From: Candidatus Latescibacterota bacterium
GTDB lineage: Bacteria > Latescibacterota > UBA2968 > UBA8231
Length of the DNA stretch: 37,403 bases
Assembly (NCBI GenBank): GCA_007571365.1
Contig: RKRN01000214.1
Span: 1-37,403 of the forward strand
Direction: 5' to 3'
Below the pieces are notes generated by a model that searched no databases, was not told the DNA's origin, and was given only the letters and a program-made list of their open reading frames with translations. The position numbers were made by a program, and so were the translations under genes. This document shows, piece by piece, positions 6,142 through 13,496 of this stretch. Position 1 is the stretch's first letter, and each line of letters opens with the position of its first letter.

Positions 6142-8406
6142 ATGCAATATCCCCTTCTGTGCGCCGTTCTCATGGCCGCTTTGTGCAGCCTGCCCGCCAC
6201 AGCCGACACCATCGTCGTCGGCGCGAGCGGACTAGGCTGGCGCAGTGGGGGCGGCGCCATCCAAGCCAAAGTCATTCGCAGTGCCCAAAGCGTTGAAAAC
6301 ACCAATGCCCCCGGCGGCGTCATCGACTTTGCACCCGCTAATTTTGCGGACTGGATTTTTCCCCAGCGCGCCGATACCACGCTCAACATCGCCCTCGGCG
6401 CCAACACCGAATCGCGCGGCGGTTCGATTACGTCGCCCAACAACCTCAACGTCCGCGGCGAGCTGGCCAAGCTCATCGACGACGATGGCCAAAGCGGACT
6501 CGATCTGCGCTTGAGTGCCGGGGCCAAAAGTGCCCAAGTCTTGGGGCTGATTATCGACTTGGACTTGGGGGCGCGCTTTGGCGTCAATCGCTTCCGCTTT
6601 TTTCCGCGCAATGCCGCGCCCGAATTTCCCGCGCCGAATTTTCCCTTCCAAAACGACTTTATGCGCAGCTTTGAAATTTTTATCAACGACGGTACGCCCG
6701 ACACCCAGCGCGAAGGGGTGCCTATCCGCACGAGCGTGGCACTGGAAGGCCAAAACGAAGCGGCCGTCGTCGACATCCGCATCCCGCCGCAATACGTGCG
6801 CTTCGTGCGGCTCAAGTCCCTGACGGCGTTGGGCTTTGACATCGCCGAATTCCAAGTCTTCGGCACGGGCTTTGTGCCCGAGGCCGTCTATATCTCCAAT
6901 ATCTTCGACTTTGGCGATCTGGCCCTGCTGGGCAACCTGCGCTGGGTGCAGGAGCAGGTCGGCGATCCGCCGCTTTCGCGGGTCGCGGTGCGCACGCGCA
7001 CGGGCATCGATCCCGAACCGGTGGAATTCAACAAGGTGCGGCCCGGCGAGCAGATCTTCCGCGTCGGCGGGGGCAATGTTGGGTTGCAGTCCGATGGGGC
7101 CGGCGTCAGCAGCGGCAGCGGAATCAGCAGCGGCCTGCGCTCGAACGAGGTTGGGGTGCCGTGGAAGTTCGCCAACGACGTGGAAGATGAGGCCCTGCAA
7201 GCGCTGGTGGCGGAAATACTCGACAACGAGGAAGTGGATTTGCGCGATGCGGTACAGGCCTTTAATGCGCTATCGCCAGAGGAACGGGAGCTGGTGATAT
7301 TGAGCGAGGCCGACTACAAAAAACTCCCGCGCGGCGACCGGGCGACAATCCGCAACGACGTGAGCAACTGGAGCGCGTGGTCGCCGCCCTATCCGGCCAG
7401 CAGCATCGTCTCCCCGGCAGACTTGGGCACTGAAGGCGCGGGCGGGCCTGTGGTCTCGCCAAGCCCGAGGCGCTACTTCCAGTTTATGATCGAGTTCTTC
7501 AGCGGCGATTTTGCAGCGGCCACGGGCGTCGGCGGCCTTTCCTTTGACGTACTGCCATCGCCCTTAGCTGAGGAATTGATCGCCGAGATCGGCCCGCGCC
7601 GTGCGGCCTTGGGCGAGCAGACGGACTTCACCTACGCCGTGCGGAGCAAGTTCCGCAGCGGTCAAGATCGGGGTTTTAATCGCTTGCGGATCGCCACCCC
7701 GCTGCGGGTGGAACAGGTCGGCGCGGTGCAGATAAGGCCGCCCGCAGGCGACGTGCTGGAAGCCGATTTTAGCGGCGCGGTGCTCAGTGAGTTGCCCGTG
7801 GTGCGCGGCGACTTTGCGGTGGTAGAGGTGGCCGACGACGCCTTTGTCATTGAGTTTCCGACGGTGAGCGCGGACGACACCGAGTTGCGGGTGAGTTTTG
7901 CCAACGCGGTTTTGCGCTTCGGCACCACGTTTAGCGGCCAAGTGTTTAACACCGCATCCGCGGGCCGGTTGGGTCAGAGCGTGGTGGCTGGCAATGCGGC
8001 CGATTTGGGGGCGGGCGACCCGGACACACAGACGCTAGGTACGCCTTTTGCGGGCAATCTGTCGGTGCAAGTACCCATCTCCGGCGAGCTGCTGATCAAC
8101 GTGCGCGCCCAGCCGCCGGTCTTTACGCCCAACGGGGACGGCGTCAACGATCGGGCCGCGCTGCAATACGATCTGACTAATGTGGGGCGTCCCACGCCGC
8201 TGCGGGTGGTGATTTTCGATTTGGCCGGGCGGCCGCTGCGGCATCTGTACGACGCGCTAGACCAGAGTGGGCGCTTTGCCCGGCCTTGGGATGGGCGCGA
8301 CGACGCGGGCCAGTTAGTGCCGCCGGGCCACTGCGTGTTCAGCGTCTCGCTGGACGCCAAGACAGGGCGAGCTAGCGCGGTCGCTGCGGTTGTAGTGGCC
8401 TACTGA
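6142..8406 (+). CDS. Secreted surface protein, discoidin-like region plus FlgD-like C-terminal domain (paralogue 1)
   Basis: The 754-residue exported protein has a signal peptide (MQYPLLCAVLMAALCSLPATA). Residues about 60-250 form a galactose-binding/discoidin-like region (GARFGVNRFRFFPRN, FMRSFEIFINDG, YVRFVRLKSL, IAEFQVFGTGF). Next comes a jelly-roll-like segment starting YISNIFDFGDLALLG, then the block NWSAWSPPY...SPSPRRYFQF shared with two paralogues here. The C-terminal 100 residues are a FlgD Ig-like domain with FTPNGDGVND and WDGRDDAGQLVPPG, ending VVVAY. In FCB-group bacteria such terminal domains are common on secreted or surface-anchored proteins and may act in sorting. A recurring motif LSEADYKKLPRGDRATI precedes the WSxWS block. 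The function is unknown; carbohydrate binding at the surface is an inference from the discoidin-like pattern. It is monocistronic and divergent from the broken gene at 5676-5953, with a TTGACA box at 6107-6112 but no good -10 box. Confidence 0.82.
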   Translation: MQYPLLCAVLMAALCSLPATADTIVVGASGLGWRSGGGAIQAKVIRSAQSVENTNAPGGVIDFAPANFADWIFPQRADTTLNIALGANTESRGGSITSPNNLNVRGELAKLIDDDGQSGLDLRLSAGAKSAQVLGLIIDLDLGARFGVNRFRFFPRNAAPEFPAPNFPFQNDFMRSFEIFINDGTPDTQREGVPIRTSVALEGQNEAAVVDIRIPPQYVRFVRLKSLTALGFDIAEFQVFGTGFVPEAVYISNIFDFGDLALLGNLRWVQEQVGDPPLSRVAVRTRTGIDPEPVEFNKVRPGEQIFRVGGGNVGLQSDGAGVSSGSGISSGLRSNEVGVPWKFANDVEDEALQALVAEILDNEEVDLRDAVQAFNALSPEERELVILSEADYKKLPRGDRATIRNDVSNWSAWSPPYPASSIVSPADLGTEGAGGPVVSPSPRRYFQFMIEFFSGDFAAATGVGGLSFDVLPSPLAEELIAEIGPRRAALGEQTDFTYAVRSKFRSGQDRGFNRLRIATPLRVEQVGAVQIRPPAGDVLEADFSGAVLSELPVVRGDFAVVEVADDAFVIEFPTVSADDTELRVSFANAVLRFGTTFSGQVFNTASAGRLGQSVVAGNAADLGAGDPDTQTLGTPFAGNLSVQVPISGELLINVRAQPPVFTPNGDGVNDRAALQYDLTNVGRPTPLRVVIFDLAGRPLRHLYDALDQSGRFARPWDGRDDAGQLVPPGHCVFSVSLDAKTGRASAVAAVVVAY

Positions 8407-8486
8407 GCGGCACTAAGATACGCCGGGCCATACGGTCCAGGGGCTGTGCATGGATAGGGCCGTCCGGTCAATCCCTTGGGGTGTGT

Positions 8487-8909
8487 TCAGAGCTTAATGA
8501 CGGCGATGAGGACGCTGGTGATGGCGACCAAGGTAGTCATGATCCAAATGAAATGGGTATCCATGCGTTTATTGGTCTCGTTGATGCGGTGATGCACAGC
8601 TTGGATCTGCGCACCGAGCGAGCGGTTGGTCTCGTCGATGCGTTTATTCGTCTCATCGATGCGTTTATTCGTCTCGTCAATGCGCTCGCCCAAGGAGCGG
8701 TTGGTCTCGTCAATGCGCTCGCCCAAGGAGCGGTTGGTCTCGTCAATGCGCTTATTCGTCTCGTCAATGCGCTTATTCGTCTCGTCAATGCGGTGGTGCA
8801 TGGCCCCCACTTGATTGCGCAGGTCTTGAATATCCTCGCGCAGATAGCTGATGCCCCAGTGCAGATCTTGGGGGACGGGTTGGGATAGAGAAGTGGGATT
8901 TTCGGTCAT
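8487..8909 (-). CDS. Membrane-anchored coiled-coil protein with RIDETN repeats
   Basis: The 140-residue protein has an N-terminal soluble part (MTENPTSLSQPVPQD), then a long coiled coil built of repeated RIDETNK heptads interleaved with RSLGE segments, then a single C-terminal transmembrane helix (FIWIMTTLVAITSVLIAVIKL). Frames continue upstream to 9056, but the ATG at 8909 has a GAGGA ribosome-binding site seven bases away and begins a normal protein N-terminus. Similar small tail-anchored coiled coils are found widely, and their function is unknown. The gene is convergent with paralogue 1 and divergent from the barrel operon. The DNA repeats suggest the coiled coil varies in length by slippage or recombination. 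Confidence 0.82.
   Translation of the reverse strand: MTENPTSLSQPVPQDLHWGISYLREDIQDLRNQVGAMHHRIDETNKRIDETNKRIDETNRSLGERIDETNRSLGERIDETNKRIDETNKRIDETNRSLGAQIQAVHHRINETNKRMDTHFIWIMTTLVAITSVLIAVIKL
8627..8795. repeat. Tandem 21/33 bp repeats encoding coiled-coil heptads
   Basis: On the plus strand, units built on GTCTCGTCAATGCG alternate with either CTTATTC or CTCGCCCAAGGAGCGGTTG. This gives runs of 21 bp units (RIDETNK on the minus strand) and two adjacent 33 bp units (RIDETNRSLGE). The array is symmetrical: two or three short units, two long units, then two or three short units. It lies wholly within the coiled-coil gene. Confidence 0.85.
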
Positions 8910-9067
8910 GGCAAGTTCCTCGGGGCTATGGGTAATATGGCGGCTCAAGGGTAGCCAAGCAACATACATGCCAGTGTCGAGCCTTGAGTAAGCACGGCGG
9001 TCTGTTGGATCAAACTGTGTGCGCGAGCACACGCGGATGGATTCTTTGCGACACACTGAGGTGAACG

Positions 9068-11896
9068 ATGAATAACGCGGCGACGCGGGTAGGCTGGCAG
9101 CTTCATTGGACTAAGGTTAGCGGCCTAGCGAAAACATGCTTCGTCATCTTAGGACTGGTGCCAGGGGTTAGTGTCCCGGCCTGGGGGCAGGCCGATGTCC
9201 AGCGCACCTTTGCGCCGACCGGCCCGGGCGTACTCTTTGGGGCGCTCGATCCGGCGGTCAAAAAATGGTACGTGCCGCAGGAACTCTTCTTCGACTACGG
9301 CTGGCGTCAGTGGCAGTACTCCAACTACGCCCGCACTTCATACGAACGCTACGTCAACACCACCCGCGAGGGCGACTACTTCTACGATGTGTACGGCAAC
9401 TTCACTACGCGCGGCTGGCTGATCTACGACTGGCGTCAGTTCCAGCCGCAGCCTTTGGGCAGCGGCATCTTCCAGAGTACGCGCTTCAACCGCTGGTTCA
9501 ACGCAGTGACCATCAGCGGCGACTCGCAGGGGCAGTACCACTACGCGATCACCGTGGGCGACCGGATTCGCACCACGCTGACGCCGATGACGTTTTCCAA
9601 GCCAGACTTCAACGGGGTGCAGATCGACTTTGCCGCGGACAAGTATCAGGCGACTATTCTCGCCTCGCGCATCAGCGAGCCGATCCGCGGTTCCACCCAG
9701 CTTTCGGGCGGGATTACCGAGCCGGTGACGCAGACCAATATCACCTCGTTATTCGGCGGGCGGGCGACCTTTCAGGTCGGTGATTTTGTCGAGATCGGAG
9801 CCCAAGTGATGGACGCTAGCAACGGCAATACGCTGCTCGACATGTTCAACGGCGACCTGATCGCCGGCAGCCTCACCGCCGGGCAGAGCACGGCCCCGCT
9901 GACGGCAATTGCCGTGATTTTGAGCGACGACTCGCCCGAAGACGGCGAAGGGGGCGCGGCCCTATTCAGCCACGACGTGCGGATCACCAGCCGCGACTTC
10001 GACACCGGCAAGGAGACGGTTTTTACGTTGCCGGAGGTGGTCCGGCCCGGCTCGCAGTGGCCGGTGATCTTCGGCGGGTTCCGGCGTCCGGGCTTTTTGG
10101 CCGCCGACGGCCCGGAGCGGATCATCGTCAACTACGACTTCAACGACCCGGCCTATGTCGGCCCCGATCCGACGACGATTGTCGGCGTAGATTTCAGCTA
10201 CGTACTGGCCAACGACTTCAAGGTCGAGATGTGGTCCGACCGCCAGACGGGCCTGCGCGGCGCACCGCCCGCGCCGCTGACCGCCGAGGTGATCGACGCC
10301 GCACAACCAGCGTTAATGGCGGTGCGGCGCGCCGAGGGCCAGGTCGCCGACATTACCAACTTGCAGCGAGTTGAGTTCTCGTATGGCCTGCCGACGGCCA
10401 ATCTGGTCGGCGGCTTTACCATTGAGGGCACCGGAGTCCTCGGCTTTGACTTTTACGGCGAGTGGGACCGCAACAAGCGCTATTTTCAGTTTCCCAATGC
10501 CGCGCTGTTCAACGAAGGCGAAGAACACGCGATTTCCGCCGCGGGGTCCGATGCTTGGTACTGCAACGTCTCGCGCAATGTGTTCCCCTACTTTTTTTAC
10601 GGCGAAGCCTATGCTATAGACGAAGCCTATTCGACGACCGCCTTCTTGGTTAGTGCGACCGGCGATGTGCAATACGACAATACCCAGCGGCACTTCTACG
10701 AGTTCGTCGATGACAACGACGACCAAGACCGCTTCCCCGACTGGATTCGCTTTGGCTCGACCAACGACCGGGCGATTTTTCCCGGCTGGGACCAAAACAA
10801 CGACTTCATCTCCGACTTCAATCAAAACGACAACGCCACCGCCGCTAACATCATCCCGGATTACGACGAGCCGTTTCTGCGCTACAACGTCGATCGGCCG
10901 GAGTTTCTCTTTGGCATTGATTTGAATAACAACAATTGGATCGACCGTTTTGAGGACGACGATCTGCCCGATTATCCGTACAAGCCAGATCGGCGGGGAT
11001 ACAATGTTTTCGGCGGGATCCACCTCGCGCCCGATATGCGGCTGACTATTGGCCGGACCGACGAGCAATCGCCGGCGACCGACGCCTTCAACCAGACCAA
11101 TTACGCGATGTTCACGCTGGAGCGGGACTGGGCGGGCTTGGGGCACTTGCGGGTTTTCAACATGCTCAAGCAGGCCCGAGACACCATTCCCGATGCCCGG
11201 CGCGAGCCGACCCCCTTTGTCGGTGCGCCGATCCAGCCGGTGGTGCGCGACATCTTGGCCGCGCAGGACACTTGGGTCAACACCGCGTACGCGCAGTTCG
11301 ATTATCAGGGCCTTGAGGGGCTGAACGTGGTCAACAAATTCAAGTGGGAACGTTTCCAGCAAAACGCCGCGGACCCACGCGACAGCATGGGCCGCCCGCT
11401 GGACAGTACCGCGAGTTTCCTAGGGCTAATTAACAAGGTGGACTACAGGTACGACCTCGGACGCTTTGACTTGCAGCCGCGGTGCAAGAGCGAGTTTTTG
11501 CGGCAGACGCCGTTTGTCGCCGTCGAGGAGCGGCGCGAGGAATGGGCGCTGACCGTGCAGTTGCTCGCCCGCTTGCCGGTTATGCGGCGCACGGTTATCG
11601 AATCCGGCGTGGAGCAGTTGTGGTTTAGCGACCGGGTGCAGGACGAAGATGCGCTGCGGGCGGCCGGGCTTTTGCAGGACACCGGGGATTGGCGCTCGAC
11701 TCATATTGCGCTGCAACTGGCGACGACTTCCGACTACCAAGGCTACCGGCTGACCACGCAAGCGGGCCTGCGCTTTGGGCGCATCCTGAGCGAACGGGTA
11801 ATTGAAGACAGCAGCCGGCCGGGCACTTTCACAACCGACGACAAGGGCAAGAATGAGACCACGACCTTTATTACGGTATTCGCCGGCCTCGAGTGA
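9068..11896 (+). CDS. Large predicted outer-membrane beta-barrel/surface protein (barrel paralogue A)
   Basis: The 942-residue exported protein is a paralogue of 13497-16295. The ATG at 9068 follows GAGGTGAACG, and a signal peptide precedes the AWGQ region. The N-terminal third contains conserved blocks: YVPQELFFDYGWRQWQYSNY, GDYFYDVYGNFTTRGWLIYDWRQ, ITVGDRIRTTLTPMTF. The centre holds acidic loops (FVDDNDDQDRFPD, NNDFISDFNQND, GIDLNNNNWIDRFEDDDLPD) resembling calcium-binding loops. The C-terminal third has many alternating hydrophobic strands (YAMFTLERDW, LRVFNML, YRLTTQAGLRFG, TTTFITVFAGL), consistent with an outer-membrane beta-barrel. I do not recognise a named family. It overlaps the downstream parvulin gene by 44 bp, indicating an operon and a shared task in envelope assembly, secretion or surface display. 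Confidence 0.8.
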   Translation: MNNAATRVGWQLHWTKVSGLAKTCFVILGLVPGVSVPAWGQADVQRTFAPTGPGVLFGALDPAVKKWYVPQELFFDYGWRQWQYSNYARTSYERYVNTTREGDYFYDVYGNFTTRGWLIYDWRQFQPQPLGSGIFQSTRFNRWFNAVTISGDSQGQYHYAITVGDRIRTTLTPMTFSKPDFNGVQIDFAADKYQATILASRISEPIRGSTQLSGGITEPVTQTNITSLFGGRATFQVGDFVEIGAQVMDASNGNTLLDMFNGDLIAGSLTAGQSTAPLTAIAVILSDDSPEDGEGGAALFSHDVRITSRDFDTGKETVFTLPEVVRPGSQWPVIFGGFRRPGFLAADGPERIIVNYDFNDPAYVGPDPTTIVGVDFSYVLANDFKVEMWSDRQTGLRGAPPAPLTAEVIDAAQPALMAVRRAEGQVADITNLQRVEFSYGLPTANLVGGFTIEGTGVLGFDFYGEWDRNKRYFQFPNAALFNEGEEHAISAAGSDAWYCNVSRNVFPYFFYGEAYAIDEAYSTTAFLVSATGDVQYDNTQRHFYEFVDDNDDQDRFPDWIRFGSTNDRAIFPGWDQNNDFISDFNQNDNATAANIIPDYDEPFLRYNVDRPEFLFGIDLNNNNWIDRFEDDDLPDYPYKPDRRGYNVFGGIHLAPDMRLTIGRTDEQSPATDAFNQTNYAMFTLERDWAGLGHLRVFNMLKQARDTIPDARREPTPFVGAPIQPVVRDILAAQDTWVNTAYAQFDYQGLEGLNVVNKFKWERFQQNAADPRDSMGRPLDSTASFLGLINKVDYRYDLGRFDLQPRCKSEFLRQTPFVAVEERREEWALTVQLLARLPVMRRTVIESGVEQLWFSDRVQDEDALRAAGLLQDTGDWRSTHIALQLATTSDYQGYRLTTQAGLRFGRILSERVIEDSSRPGTFTTDDKGKNETTTFITVFAGLE

Positions 11897-13493
11897 GGCC
11901 GGGCTGCGCTTTTGCTTGCTCGTATTGGCAGCCCTCGGTTGCGCCCAAGAGCCTGAGAAGTTGGTGCTGGCTCAAGTGGATGGCGAGCCGATTACCGCGT
12001 CCGAGTTCAGGGAATTCGACGCGCGGATTCCCGCGGGGATGAAAGAGGGCGGGCCGCGCCAAGTGCTCGAAAGCCTGATCGACAAAAAGCTGCTCCTGCG
12101 CGAAGCAGATGCCGCCAAGATGGCTGAAGACCGTTGGTTCAAAGGCGAACTGGCCCGCTTCAAACGCGCTCGGCTGATGGCCCTGTACCTAGAGCGCGAG
12201 GTCGTCGCCAAGATCGATCTTACGCCCGAGGAAATAGAGCGGTACTACCGACACAGCGGCCGGCACCGCGCCCTGCGCTTGGGCGGCATCATGGTCGAGA
12301 GCGCAGAGCAAGCACGCGCAATCACCGATCAACTCGCGACCGGGGCCGATTTCCACCAACTGGCCAGCGCGCACTCGGTTCACGAGCGGACTGCCGGGCG
12401 GGGTGGCGACACCGGCATCTACCAGACGCGCGATCAGATGTCGGCGGCGACGGTTGAGCAGGTGCTCGGGTTGGCCATAGGGGGCGTTTCTGCGCCAGTG
12501 CGCGAACTATTTGGCCACGACGACTTTTACGTGATCTACAAAGTCCTCGACGAGATTCCAGCACCGCTGAGCGCGTCCGAGCAGATCATCGTCGAGGAGC
12601 TGACGGTGCAAAAGCGCGAGGAGCGGTTGCAGGCCCTGCGCGATTCGCTGGTGCAAGCGTACGCACCCGTGCCGCGCCCGGCGGCGATCCAGCGGTTGGT
12701 CGAGGACGGGGTTATGGCCGATCAAGCCGAAGTGCTTTGCGCGTATCGCGGCGGCGAACTCACCGTCAGCGACTTTTTGGCCGCGTACGAGCTGCTTACC
12801 GGCCGGAGTTTGCCGGCGGCCGACAGCGCACAGGTGGCTGAGTTTTTGCACCACCGGGTGCTGCCCGACCTGTTCGTGCGTACTGAGATTGAGGCGGCCG
12901 GCTTAGCAGAGGACGAGCGTTTCAAAGAGACCTTGGCGTCTAAGCGCGAGGAGTTGCTGCTCAGCGCGTTGCGCCGGCGCGAGGTCGATCAGTACGTGCG
13001 TGTAACCGAAGAAGAAACGCGCGACTTCTACGACGCGCAGCCGGAAAAATTTACCCAGCCCGAGCTCACGACCATCGTCGAGATTTTGGTGGCGTCGGAT
13101 TCGCTGGCCCAGCGCTTGGCGGATGCGTTGCGCACCGGAGGCGATGCGGCCGCGTTGGCCCAGCGGTACACGCGGCGCACGGGCAGCTTGCACCACGGCG
13201 GCCAGCTACAGCTCAATGCCTACACCCAAGGACTGTTTCCCATACTGTCGGCGGCTGTGCAGGATGTGGCTGTCGGCGCGGTGGGCGGGCCGTTGAAAAC
13301 CGAGCAGGGCTATTCGGTCTTCAAAGTGTTGGAGCGCACCCGCGAGCCCATCCCGTACAACGCCGAATCGCAGCGCCGCGCCCGCGCCTACGTGCGCATC
13401 GACAAGTCGAAAAGGGATTACGTGCGGTTCGTGCGCAATTTGCGGAATAAGTATCCGGTGGAAATGGTCGAAGGCAGTTTGGCAAAGCTATAA
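11853..13493 (+). CDS. SurA-like peptidyl-prolyl isomerase lipoprotein, two parvulin domains
   Basis: This is a periplasmic or outer-membrane-anchored folding factor. From the ATG at 11853 the 546-residue product has a lipoprotein signal ending in LAALGC (lipobox Cys at residue 30). A SurA-N-like helical region follows (VDGEPITASEFREFDARI...QVLESLIDKKLLLREA). The first parvulin domain lies at about residues 145-245 (LRLGGIMVESAEQARAI, ADFHQLASAHS, GGDTGIY, YVIYKVLDEIP). A second chaperone-like helical part follows, then a second parvulin domain at about 395-495 (TTIVEILVASDSLAQRLAD, GGQLQLNAYTQGLFP, GYSVFKVLER). Parvulins isomerise Xaa-Pro bonds, and SurA-type members escort outer-membrane proteins. 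Its position between two barrel paralogues, overlapping the first by 44 bp and three bases before the second, suggests it folds them or works in one complex with them. A longer frame from 11802 is possible but less likely. Confidence 0.88.
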   Translation: MRPRPLLRYSPASSEAGLRFCLLVLAALGCAQEPEKLVLAQVDGEPITASEFREFDARIPAGMKEGGPRQVLESLIDKKLLLREADAAKMAEDRWFKGELARFKRARLMALYLEREVVAKIDLTPEEIERYYRHSGRHRALRLGGIMVESAEQARAITDQLATGADFHQLASAHSVHERTAGRGGDTGIYQTRDQMSAATVEQVLGLAIGGVSAPVRELFGHDDFYVIYKVLDEIPAPLSASEQIIVEELTVQKREERLQALRDSLVQAYAPVPRPAAIQRLVEDGVMADQAEVLCAYRGGELTVSDFLAAYELLTGRSLPAADSAQVAEFLHHRVLPDLFVRTEIEAAGLAEDERFKETLASKREELLLSALRRREVDQYVRVTEEETRDFYDAQPEKFTQPELTTIVEILVASDSLAQRLADALRTGGDAAALAQRYTRRTGSLHHGGQLQLNAYTQGLFPILSAAVQDVAVGAVGGPLKTEQGYSVFKVLERTREPIPYNAESQRRARAYVRIDKSKRDYVRFVRNLRNKYPVEMVEGSLAKL

Positions 13494-13496
13494 ACC

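Noticed and set aside
6015..7200. Long minus-strand frames (283 and 322 codons) opposite the first FlgD-tail protein
   Set aside because: They are antisense to a gene with a signal peptide, domain pattern and paralogues. Their own sequence is low-complexity and unlike any protein family.
8627..8795. Regular repeats with a CRISPR-like look
   Set aside because: Units are 21-33 bp with no unique spacers, and they translate into heptads of a coiled coil followed by a membrane helix.
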